In this document: piece by piece, positions 1 to 8,447 of the stretch
How the letters are laid out: every line of letters begins with the position of its first letter
Numbering within the stretch: the first letter of the stretch is position 1
DNA from: Aquabacterium sp.
Lineage (GTDB): Bacteria > Pseudomonadota > Gammaproteobacteria > Burkholderiales > Burkholderiaceae_C
Length of the DNA stretch: 10,090 nucleotides
Direction of reading: 5' to 3'
Assembly (NCBI GenBank): GCA_017989885.1
Contig: JAGNPA010000039.1
Location: 1 to 10,090 of the forward strand
Notes under the pieces: generated by a model
Told to the model about the DNA's origin: nothing
Databases searched by the model: none
The model's input: only the letters and a program-made list of their open reading frames with translations
Translations under genes and position numbers: made by a program

Positions 1-9
1 GCAAGAAAC

Positions 10-59
10 CCGCCTGAGGTGCATCGGCGGCCACCTCACCCCCACCGCTCAGGCGGTGG
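10..59 (-). terminator. Overlapping inverted repeats after the DUF4149 gene, probable terminator
   Basis: Three inverted repeats overlap here. CCACCGC (42-48) pairs with GCGGTGG (53-59) around a 4-nt loop. CCGCCTGAG on the minus strand (56 to 48) pairs with CTCAGGCGG (18 to 10). TGAGGTG (15-21) pairs with CACCTCA (32-38). Read on the minus strand, the long stem is followed by GTTTCTTGC, a modest U-rich tail, which fits a terminator for the carA-carB-greA-DUF4149 unit. The stems share bases, so they cannot all form at once. The position just after the DUF4149 stop codon supports a terminator role; the weak U-tract lowers confidence. Confidence 0.42.
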
Positions 60-66
60 CTCAACC

Positions 67-513
67 TCAGCGCTGGCCCGTCAAACGCCAGGCCAGGATG
101 GCCACCAGCACGGCCTTGAGCCAGTACAGCGCGGCCGACACGCCATGCAGTGCGCCAAACGACAACAGCGTCGCCTGCCCCGCCTTGGCCGCCTCGATCA
201 TCGGGTGCAAGGCGAACTCACCAAAAATCGTCAGGAACAAGGCGCTCAGCGTGAGCAACAGATTGGGGCTCACCACGCTGATCTTGGCGCCCCCTTCCAG
301 CAGGTCGCGCACCCGGCGCCGCTCGATGACGAACAGGATCACGGCGAACGCCAGGCTCAAGCGCGCTTCAACACCGAAAATGCGACCCGCGCCCTGCCCG
401 GCCACCTGACGCTCCAGCGTGGCGAACAAGGTGGGCGCGGCCACCGCACCCACCGCGATGATGACACCGGCCCAGATGCCGGCCAGCCAGGACTGAAAGC
501 GCAGCAGCTTCAT
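67..513 (-). CDS. DUF4149 family four-helix membrane protein
   Basis: This 148-aa protein is very hydrophobic, with four likely membrane helices at about residues 9-31, 50-65, 83-101 and 118-143. Arg-rich stretches (ERRRVRD near 64-70, and the C-terminal end) would sit in the cytoplasm. The HP pair at 103-104 and the FGALHGVS segment near 119-126 fit the DUF4149 family, whose function is not established. I chose the ATG at 513 because a GGGAG ribosome site (525 to 521) precedes it by 7 nt; upstream in-frame codons would run back into greA. It lies 19 bp after the greA stop, so it is probably co-transcribed with greA. From memory, this gene often follows greA in Burkholderiales. Family assignment is fairly sure, function unknown. 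Confidence 0.85.
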   Translation of the reverse strand: MKLLRFQSWLAGIWAGVIIAVGAVAAPTLFATLERQVAGQGAGRIFGVEARLSLAFAVILFVIERRRVRDLLEGGAKISVVSPNLLLTLSALFLTIFGEFALHPMIEAAKAGQATLLSFGALHGVSAALYWLKAVLVAILAWRLTGQR

Positions 514-532
514 CGCCTTGCTCCCTGCCAGC

Positions 533-1009
533 TCAGACGTAGCGGACTTCGATGATCTCGTAATCGCGCACGCCACCCGGGGCCTGAACGGAGGCCACAT
601 CGCCGGCTTCCTTGCCGATCAAGGCACGCGCGATGGGCGAGCTGATGGAGATGAGGCCCTTCTTGAGGTCGGCCTCGTCATCGCCCACGATCTGGTAGGT
701 CACCACATCACCAGTGGCTTCGATTTCCATCTCGACGGTCGAACCAAACACCACACGACCACCGGCATCCAGGTCGGCCGGATTGATGATCTGCGCAGCA
801 GACAGCTTGCCTTCGATTTCGGCAATGCGGCCTTCGATGAAGCCTTGCTTGTCCTTGGCAGCGTCGTACTCGGCGTTTTCGGACAGGTCGCCCTGGGCGC
901 GCGCTTCGGCAATGGCCTGCACCACAGCAGGACGCTCCACGTGCTTGAGGCGATGCAGCTCTTCCTTGAGCAACTCGGCACCGCGCGTCGTGATGGGAAT
1001 GGTGGACAT
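533..1009 (-). CDS. greA: Transcription elongation factor GreA
   Basis: GreA enters the secondary channel of RNA polymerase and stimulates cleavage of the RNA 3' end in backtracked complexes, rescuing stalled transcription. The 158-aa length is the usual one. Residues 1 to about 75 form the N-terminal antiparallel coiled coil; its tip contains [15 protein letters not shown] with the two acidic residues D41 and E44 that hold the catalytic magnesium. Residues from about 80 to 158 form the C-terminal FKBP-like domain, with the conserved [14 protein letters not shown] segment. The ATG at 1009 gives the canonical N-terminus (MSTIPIT). The ribosome site is weak (GAGA, about 9 nt upstream) and lies just after a terminator-like leader hairpin, so synthesis may depend on read-through. 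The gene lies between carB and the DUF4149 gene on the same strand. Confidence 0.97.
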   Translation of the reverse strand: MSTIPITTRGAELLKEELHRLKHVERPAVVQAIAEARAQGDLSENAEYDAAKDKQGFIEGRIAEIEGKLSAAQIINPADLDAGGRVVFGSTVEMEIEATGDVVTYQIVGDDEADLKKGLISISSPIARALIGKEAGDVASVQAPGGVRDYEIIEVRYV

Positions 1010-1022
1010 GGCTTTGTCTCGC

Positions 1023-1077
1023 AAAAAAGAACTGAGCCGCAGCCCAGACCAACCCGAAGGTGGTGAAAGGGCGCGGC
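1023..1077 (-). terminator. Leader attenuator-like hairpin with U6 tract before greA
   Basis: Read on the minus strand, GCCGCGCCC (1077 to 1069) pairs with GGGCTGCGGC (1045 to 1036), nine base pairs with one bulged U. The loop of about 23 nt can form a smaller inner stem (ACC/GGT pairs). After the stem come CAGTTC and then six U (1028 to 1023), as in an intrinsic terminator. The U-tract ends 13 nt before the greA ATG, so termination here would cut off greA itself. In E. coli the greA leader contains a terminator that releases short RNAs (GraL) and is part of greA regulation. The parallel is by position and structure, not by sequence. Confidence 0.55.
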
Positions 1078-1098
1078 CCAGAGATGTTGAATTGGTGT

Positions 1099-1123
1099 GC
1101 CGCAGGCGACAAGCACCTGCGGC
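1099..1123 (-). other. Stem-loop just after carB
   Basis: GCCGCAGG (1099-1106) and CCTGCGGC (1116-1123) form a perfect 8-bp stem with a 9-nt loop, starting 12 nt after the carB stop codon on the minus strand. No U-run follows on either strand, so it is not a standard intrinsic terminator. It could protect the 3' end of carAB mRNA or fold as part of the greA leader together with the hairpin at 1036-1077. Confidence 0.4.
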
Positions 1124-1135
1124 TGAGCGCACAGT

Positions 1136-4411
<3,276 letters not shown>

Positions 4412-4426
4412 GTTGTGTCTCCTGCC

Positions 4427-4496
4427 GAGCCGCCTCAAAGGAGGCACGCGCCCCCTTGGGGGGCAGCGAAGCGGCCTGGCCGCAAGCTTGGGGGCT
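4427..4496. repeat. Compact hairpin-rich intergenic repeat between carA and carB
   Basis: Three perfect hairpins lie side by side: GCCTC/GAGGC (4432-4436 with 4441-4445), GCCCCC/GGGGGC (4450-4455 with 4459-4464) and GCGGCC/GGCCGC (4471-4476 with 4478-4483). GCCCCC at 4450-4455 can instead pair with a second GGGGGC at 4490-4495, enclosing the third hairpin. Together they fill most of the 87 bp between carA and carB. The CCCCCAAG...CCCCCCAAGGGGG layout resembles short intergenic repeats I recall as common in Comamonadaceae genomes. Only one copy is in this window, so repetition is not shown here. No U-run follows, and the carB ribosome site lies just beyond it. Confidence 0.5.
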
Positions 4497-4498
4497 AA

Positions 4499-5671
4499 TC
4501 ATTCTTTCTCCATCAATGCCACGAAGCGGTCGAACAGGTAGCCGATGTCATGCGGTCCGGGCGAGGCTTCCGGGTGACCCTGGAAGCTGAAAGCGGGTTT
4601 GTCGGTGAAAGCCATGCCTTGGAGCGTGCCGTCAAACAGCGAGATGTGCGTGGCACGCAGGTTGGCCGGCAGCGAGTCGATGTCCGCAGCAAAACCGTGG
4701 TTCTGGCTGGTGATGCTGACGCGACCGGTGTCCAGGTCTTTCACGGGGTGGTTGCCGCCGTGATGGCCGTGGCTCATCTTGAAGGTCTTGGCGCCGGCAG
4801 CCAGGGCCATGATCTGGTGACCCAGGCAGATCCCGAAGGTGGGGATGCCGGTCTCGACCAGTTCCTTGACCGCGGCAATCGCATAGTCGCAGGCCTCGGG
4901 GTCGCCAGGGCCGTTGGACAGGAAGATGCCGTCAGGCTTGTACTTCAGGGCCTCGGCGGCGGGCGTTTGAGCGGGCAGCACGGTGACCTTGCAGCCACGC
5001 TCGGCCAGCATGCGCAGGATGTTGCGCTTGACGCCGAAGTCATAAGCGACTACGTGGAACTTGGGGGCCGTCTGCTTGCCGAAACCAGGCTTGCCGCCCA
5101 GTTGCGGGTGGGCCAGTTTCCACTCGGTCTCGTCCCACACGGTCACGTCGGTCTGGCTGACGACCTTGGCCAGGTCTTGACCGTTCATGCTGGGGGCAGC
5201 CTGGGCCTTGGCGACAGCGTCGGCGATGACCGCATCGGTGATGGCTTGGCCCACCGGCAAGGCGATGATCGCGCCGTTCTGGGCGCCCTTGGCGCGCAGC
5301 AGGCGGGTCAGCTTGCGGGTGTCGATGTTGGCGATCCCGACCGTGCCTTCAGCCTGCAGGTACTGCGAGAGCGTCTGGGTCTGGCGGAAGTTGGAAGCGC
5401 GGATGGGCAGGTCTTTGATGATCAGACCAGCGGCATGGACTTTCGAGGCTTCGATGTCTTCACCGTTGACGCCGTAGTTGCCGATGTGCGGATACGTCAG
5501 GGTGACGATCTGGCGGCAATAGCTGGGGTCGGTGAGGATTTCCTGGTAGCCGGTGATGGAGGTGTTGAACACCACTTCACCAACTGTGTGACCGGCAGCG
5601 CCGATCGAAGTGCCTAGAAAGACCGTGCCGTCTGCGAGGGCCAGAAGAGCTTGGGGCAGTACGGGCAGCAC
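4499..5671 (-). CDS. carA: Carbamoyl-phosphate synthetase, small (glutaminase) subunit
   Basis: CarA hydrolyses glutamine and passes ammonia through a tunnel to CarB. The 390-aa length is close to the family norm (382 in E. coli). The N-terminal CarA domain covers about residues 8-150 ([20 protein letters not shown] near 31-50). The class I glutamine amidotransferase domain covers about 205-388. The nucleophile is C282 in GICLGHQ, and H366 and E368 in FQGHPEA complete the triad. The start is a GTG at 5671, 9 nt after GGAG (5684 to 5681). An ATG at 5679 is only 1 nt from that site and reads another frame, so GTG is preferred. The gene precedes carB with an 87-bp gap and opens the minus-strand unit. 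Confidence 0.96.
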   Translation of the reverse strand: MLPVLPQALLALADGTVFLGTSIGAAGHTVGEVVFNTSITGYQEILTDPSYCRQIVTLTYPHIGNYGVNGEDIEASKVHAAGLIIKDLPIRASNFRQTQTLSQYLQAEGTVGIANIDTRKLTRLLRAKGAQNGAIIALPVGQAITDAVIADAVAKAQAAPSMNGQDLAKVVSQTDVTVWDETEWKLAHPQLGGKPGFGKQTAPKFHVVAYDFGVKRNILRMLAERGCKVTVLPAQTPAAEALKYKPDGIFLSNGPGDPEACDYAIAAVKELVETGIPTFGICLGHQIMALAAGAKTFKMSHGHHGGNHPVKDLDTGRVSITSQNHGFAADIDSLPANLRATHISLFDGTLQGMAFTDKPAFSFQGHPEASPGPHDIGYLFDRFVALMEKE

Positions 5672-5724
5672 GGGTTCATTCTCCGTTTGTTGTGCGCGCC
5701 CAGCTCAGCCCTTGTGACTTCTGC

Positions 5725-5738
5725 GCGGCTTGCGCCGC
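5725..5738 (-). other. GNRA-capped hairpin in the carA leader
   Basis: On the minus strand GCGGC and GCCGC form a perfect 5-bp stem closed by the stable tetraloop GCAA. It lies about 54 nt before the carA start codon, within the presumed untranslated leader. No U-tract follows, so it is not a terminator; it may only stabilise the leader. Confidence 0.35.
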
Positions 5739-5823
5739 CTTTGAACAGACGTGACAAAACGAGTCCGGTGAGGGAAACGAAGGGGGTTTCGCTAGGCGGG
5801 GATGGTTGCGGGTAAACCTTAGG

Positions 5824-5829
5824 AGTATA
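5824..5829 (-). promoter_or_regulatory. Candidate -10 box of the carA promoter
   Basis: On the minus strand TATACT matches the sigma-70 -10 consensus at five of six positions. No good -35 box is found 15 to 18 nt upstream (GCATCC at a 17-nt spacing), so activation or another promoter is possible. A transcript starting here would have a leader of about 145 nt before carA. Confidence 0.3.
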
Positions 5830-5872
5830 ACCGATCCGAATGCCAGGGATGCGGCAGCCCCCTCCCGGCTCC

Positions 5873-5884
5873 TTGACACTGTCA
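5873..5884 (+). promoter_or_regulatory. Consensus -35 box and overlapping palindrome before bfr
   Basis: TTGACA (5873-5878) is a perfect sigma-70 -35 hexamer 58 nt before the bfr start. It overlaps the perfect palindrome TGACA-C-TGTCA (5874-5884). No convincing -10 box stands at 16-18 nt (AATCCA at 16 is poor), so the promoter may need an activator. The palindrome could be an operator. It does not resemble a Fur box. Confidence 0.4.
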
Positions 5885-5935
5885 TCTGAGACACAATCCA
5901 GAGACTCCCTCCACCGCACAGTAGAAAGGTTCACC

Positions 5936-6415
5936 ATGAAGGGCGACCCCAAAGTCATCGAGTTCCTCAATGCTCAACTCAAGAATGAGCTGACAGCCAC
6001 CAACCAGTACTTTCTGCATTACCGCATGCTGAAACATTGGGGTTTCGACAAGCTGGCCAAGAAGGAGTACGAAGAGTCCATTGGCGAGATGAAGCACGCC
6101 GACAAGCTGATGGAGCGCATTTTCACCCTGGACGGCCTGCCCAACCTGCAGGATCTGGGCAAGATCATGATCGGCGAGGACGTGCCGGAGATCCTGTCGT
6201 GCGACCACAAGCTGGAGTCGTTTGCGCAAGGCACGGTCAAGGACGGCATTGCCTACTGCGAGTCGGTGCGCGATTACGTTTCCCGCGACCTGCTGCAGAT
6301 GATCCTCGATGACACCGAGGAGCACATCGACTTCCTGGAGACCCAGATGGAGTTGGTCGACAAGGTGGGACTGCAGAACTATCTGCAGTCGATGATGGGC
6401 GACGTGGCCGGTTGA
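5936..6415 (+). CDS. bfr: Bacterioferritin
   Basis: Bacterioferritin forms a 24-subunit cytoplasmic shell that oxidises Fe(II) and stores iron, with haem between subunit pairs. The 159-aa length and four-helix ferritin fold fit, and the sequence begins MKGDPKVIEFLN. Ferroxidase ligands E18, E51, H54, E94 and H130 and the haem ligand M52 are present at E. coli numbering. The usual E127 is T127 here (TEEH instead of EEGH), with E128 and E129 next to it. From memory, such a change occurs in other betaproteobacterial Bfr proteins. The ATG at 5936 follows AGAAAGG (5923-5929) by 6 nt; an open frame upstream to 5840 lacks similarity. bfd follows after 91 bp and is its iron-release partner. A consensus -35 box lies upstream. 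Confidence 0.96.
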   Translation: MKGDPKVIEFLNAQLKNELTATNQYFLHYRMLKHWGFDKLAKKEYEESIGEMKHADKLMERIFTLDGLPNLQDLGKIMIGEDVPEILSCDHKLESFAQGTVKDGIAYCESVRDYVSRDLLQMILDDTEEHIDFLETQMELVDKVGLQNYLQSMMGDVAG

Positions 6416-6450
6416 ACCCCTTGACGTGATCAGGGTGACTCAAAAAGACG

Positions 6451-6481
6451 TTGCATACGAATCATTCTTATTTAGAATGAT
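6451..6481 (+). promoter_or_regulatory. Candidate Fur box within the bfd promoter
   Basis: Two overlapping palindromes are present: GAATCATTC (6459-6467) and ATCATTCT-N5-AGAATGAT (6461-6481). Their AT-rich AATCATTCTTATT core resembles known Fur boxes. The hexamers TTGCAT (6451-6456) and TAGAAT (6473-6478), 16 nt apart, fit a sigma-70 promoter, and the palindrome covers the spacer and -10 box. Fur bound with iron would block polymerase, inducing bfd when iron is scarce. That is the expected logic for a protein that releases stored iron. Confidence 0.65.
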
Positions 6482-6506
6482 GGCATCAACGCTGCCGAGT
6501 CACCTC

Positions 6507-6728
6507 ATGATCGTTTGTGTCTGCAACCGGATCTCCGACCGGGAAATCAAGCGCCACGCCCAGCAAGGCTGCATGTCTTTTGACGAGCTGCAAATGGACA
6601 CGGGCGTGGCCACCTGCTGTGGCTGCTGCGAATCGTGTGCCCGCGAGGTGTTTCATGAAGCCCGCGGCAAGGCCCACCGCACCGATTTCGCCCGCATGGT
6701 GGAAACCGCCATGCCGATGCCTGCCTGA
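6507..6728 (+). CDS. bfd: Bacterioferritin-associated ferredoxin
   Basis: Bfd carries a [2Fe-2S] cluster through a BFD-like helix-turn-helix fold. It docks on bacterioferritin near the haem and passes electrons that reduce and release stored iron. The 73-aa protein starts MIVCVCNRISDREI, with cluster ligands C4 and C6, and C38 and C41 in the motif CCGCC. Additional cysteines at 22, 37, 40 and 44 make this region unusually cysteine-rich. The C-terminal end (about 54-73) extends beyond the 64-aa E. coli protein. The ATG at 6507 fits family N-termini; the ribosome site is weak (GAG, 7 nt upstream). A candidate Fur box and promoter lie just upstream, so it can be expressed apart from bfr, whose stop is 91 bp away. 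Confidence 0.94.
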   Translation: MIVCVCNRISDREIKRHAQQGCMSFDELQMDTGVATCCGCCESCAREVFHEARGKAHRTDFARMVETAMPMPA

Positions 6729-6836
6729 GGCCTCACCCCCAGCCAGTTTTAGCGCCAATGCGTCAACTAGTGCGCAGACCGGCGCCGTCTTGGCCCACCT
6801 GCCTTGCCTCATCTGCTTTAGCCTTGACTTGACGCT

Positions 6837-6852
6837 GGAGAGCCCCCTCTCC
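6837..6852 (+). other. Small hairpin before the 157-aa protein gene
   Basis: GGAGAG and CTCTCC form a perfect 6-bp stem with a CCCC loop, ending 22 nt before the ATG at 6875 and just before its AGAGGA ribosome site. GGAGAG itself resembles a ribosome site, and CTCTCC could instead pair with the real one. A role in translation control is possible but unproven. The rest of the 146-bp gap after bfd shows only a 10-bp palindrome (TGAGGCCTCA, 6726-6735) at the bfd stop, with no clear terminator. Confidence 0.3.
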
Positions 6853-6874
6853 TGGCAGGAAGTAAGAGGACAAG

Positions 6875-7348
6875 ATGGCGTTCTTTCTGTACCCCCATTC
6901 GCGTACGGCGACGCAAACCACGCAGACCGCCCAATCTTTGAGCCCCGGCCCGACTCGGGTCGAGGTGACCCCGCCTTCCCGGTTCGCTGCCCAAGCTCCG
7001 GCCCCGTTGCGTTGGGTGAGACAGGCGTGGCGCTGGCTGTGGGATCAGGAAGCCCCCGCGCCGAAGCTCGCGCCCATCGGTGAAATCCGAAAGATCCGTG
7101 CGGAGTTCCATGCCGCCCTGATGGACATGCAATCGGCCAAGGCTTTCCAGGTGCGCTACCAGATCGAGGCATCGCGCTCCTTGCGAGAGTTGTGGCACCT
7201 GCGTGCCGATGTGTTCGAGATCGTGGCCGAGAACCGGGGCGAGGGCGAGGCCAAGGCCCGCGTGGCCGCGCTGAACCACCATTTCCCGGAAGGTCCCGCC
7301 CGCAGCCCACGCGAATCGAACCGATCGGCCAAAGTGACGACGTGGTAA
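6875..7348 (+). CDS. Conserved hypothetical protein, 157 aa
   Basis: I cannot assign a function. The N-terminal part (about 1-65) is rich in Pro, Thr and Ala and probably disordered, except for a Trp/Arg-rich stretch WVRQAWRWLW at 47-56 that could be amphipathic. Residues about 67-138 look helical and well conserved in character, with RSLRELWHLRADVFEIVA at 101-118 and a final LNHHFP at 133-138. The tail is basic and Ser/Arg-rich. There is no signal peptide or full membrane helix. I recall similar RSLRELWHLRA proteins of this size in Burkholderiales, usually labelled hypothetical. The ATG at 6875 is supported by AGAGGA (6866-6871), a good ribosome site. bfd lies upstream and a dehydrogenase gene downstream, each with a gap of its own. 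Confidence 0.8.
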   Translation: MAFFLYPHSRTATQTTQTAQSLSPGPTRVEVTPPSRFAAQAPAPLRWVRQAWRWLWDQEAPAPKLAPIGEIRKIRAEFHAALMDMQSAKAFQVRYQIEASRSLRELWHLRADVFEIVAENRGEGEAKARVAALNHHFPEGPARSPRESNRSAKVTTW

Positions 7349-7371
7349 CGAACTTTTCATTGTGATCCGTG

Positions 7372-7396
7372 TTTGCAACGCCTCAAGCGTTGCAAA
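7372..7396 (+). promoter_or_regulatory. Perfect inverted repeat before the dehydrogenase gene, candidate operator
   Basis: TTTGCAACGC (7372-7381) and GCGTTGCAAA (7387-7396) are perfect 10-bp arms around a 5-nt centre (CTCAA). The repeat ends 28 bp before the ATG at 7425. No U-run follows on either strand, so it is not an intrinsic terminator for the upstream gene. It is best read as the binding site of a dimeric repressor controlling the dehydrogenase and transporter genes, or as a leader hairpin. No regulator gene adjoins it in this window. Confidence 0.5.
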
Positions 7397-7424
7397 ATGG
7401 ACGGCTGCATCGCACACGCCGCCA

Positions 7425-8432
7425 ATGAACATCATCATCCTGGACGACTACCAAGACGCCGTCCGCAAGCTTCCCTGCGCGTCCAAGCTGGACGGCCTTT
7501 CGGCCAAGGTTTTCACCAACACCGTCAAGGGCGTAGGCCAGTTGGCCGTGCGACTGCGCGACGCCGAAGCCCTGGTGTTGATTCGCGAACGCACGCACTT
7601 TCCCAAAGCCTTGCTGGAGAAGCTGCCCAAGTTGCGCCTGATCAGCCAGACAGGCCCGGTGGGCGCTCACATTGACCTGGAAGCCTGCACCCGCCTGGGC
7701 ATTGCCGTGGCCGAAACCCCGAGCGACCCGGTGTCCACCGCCGAGCTCACCTGGGCGCACATCATGTCGGCCATGCGCCGGCTGCCGCAGTACATCGGCA
7801 ACCTCAAGCATGGTGCGTGGCAGCAGTCCGGCCTGAAGTCGGCGTCGATGCCGACCAACTTCAACATGGGCATGTCCTTGAAGGGCAAAACGCTCGGGAT
7901 CTGGGGTTATGGCCGCGTGGGCCGCCTGGTGGCGGGCTATGGCGAGGCCTTTGGCATGCACGTGACGGTGTGGGGCAGCAACGAGGCCCGCGCCCGTGCG
8001 GTGGCCGACGGCTACATCCCGGCGCCCAGCCGCGAAGCCTTCTTTGCCGCCAGCGACGTGTTGAGCCTGCATTTGCGTCTGGGCGAGACCACCCAAGGGG
8101 TGATCACGGCGGAAGACCTGGCCCACATGAAACCCACCGCCCTGCTGGTCAACACCGCGCGGGCTGAGCTGATTCAGGAGGGCGCCCTGGTGTCCGCGCT
8201 GAACCGAGGGCGCCCAGGCATGGCCGCCGTGGACGTGTTCGAGAGCGAACCCATCTTGCAGGGGCACCCGCTGTTGCGCCTGGAAAATGCCATCTGCACC
8301 CCCCACATCGGCTTTGTCGAGCAAAGCAACTACGATGGCCTGTTCAGTACCGCCTTCGACAATCTGCTGAACTTCATGGCTGGCCAGCCGACGAACATCG
8401 TCAACCCGGAAGCCCTGCGCGTTCCACATTGA
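7425..8432 (+). CDS. D-2-hydroxyacid dehydrogenase family protein
   Basis: A 335-aa NAD(P)-dependent oxidoreductase that would interconvert a D-2-hydroxy acid and a 2-keto acid; the substrate cannot be read from sequence. The N-terminal catalytic part (about 1-110) starts MNIIILDDYQDAVRKL. The Rossmann domain (about 115-295) has GYGRVG at 161-166. Catalytic residues are R246 in NTARAEL, E275 in DVFESEP and H294 in TPHIG. The protein resembles the phosphoglycerate dehydrogenase (SerA) branch but lacks the C-terminal ACT domain, so it need not act in serine synthesis. The ATG at 7425 matches family N-termini but has no clear ribosome site; a GTG at 7362 would put the palindrome inside the gene. 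The MFS gene follows after 15 bp, suggesting joint function. Confidence 0.92.
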   Translation: MNIIILDDYQDAVRKLPCASKLDGLSAKVFTNTVKGVGQLAVRLRDAEALVLIRERTHFPKALLEKLPKLRLISQTGPVGAHIDLEACTRLGIAVAETPSDPVSTAELTWAHIMSAMRRLPQYIGNLKHGAWQQSGLKSASMPTNFNMGMSLKGKTLGIWGYGRVGRLVAGYGEAFGMHVTVWGSNEARARAVADGYIPAPSREAFFAASDVLSLHLRLGETTQGVITAEDLAHMKPTALLVNTARAELIQEGALVSALNRGRPGMAAVDVFESEPILQGHPLLRLENAICTPHIGFVEQSNYDGLFSTAFDNLLNFMAGQPTNIVNPEALRVPH

Positions 8433-8447
8433 GACTGAGTTGTAGCA

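Noticed and set aside
1..17. Possible last codons (KKPA and stop) of a plus-strand gene at the left edge
   Set aside because: Only five codons are visible. The gene could be yhbY by expected gene order, but the sequence alone cannot support a call.
4550..5617. A 355-codon open frame on the plus strand opposite carA
   Set aside because: Wholly antisense to carA, with no recognisable family or ribosome site; another GC-bias shadow.
5614..5970. A 118-codon minus-strand frame across the carA-bfr gap
   Set aside because: It overlaps carA in another frame, runs into the start of bfr on the other strand, and shows no similarity. The gap is better explained by promoters and leader.
6726..6735. TGAGGCCTCA palindrome at the bfd stop codon as a terminator
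   Set aside because: The stem would be five base pairs with no loop and no U-tract; it is likely chance.
6486..7310. A 274-codon frame on the minus strand across bfd and the 157-aa gene
   Set aside because: It opposes bfd, which is certain, and reads as Arg/Gly/Pro-rich sequence without a domain.
7372..7396. The inverted repeat read as an intrinsic terminator of the 157-aa gene
   Set aside because: No U-run follows on either strand, and the arms are not especially GC-rich.
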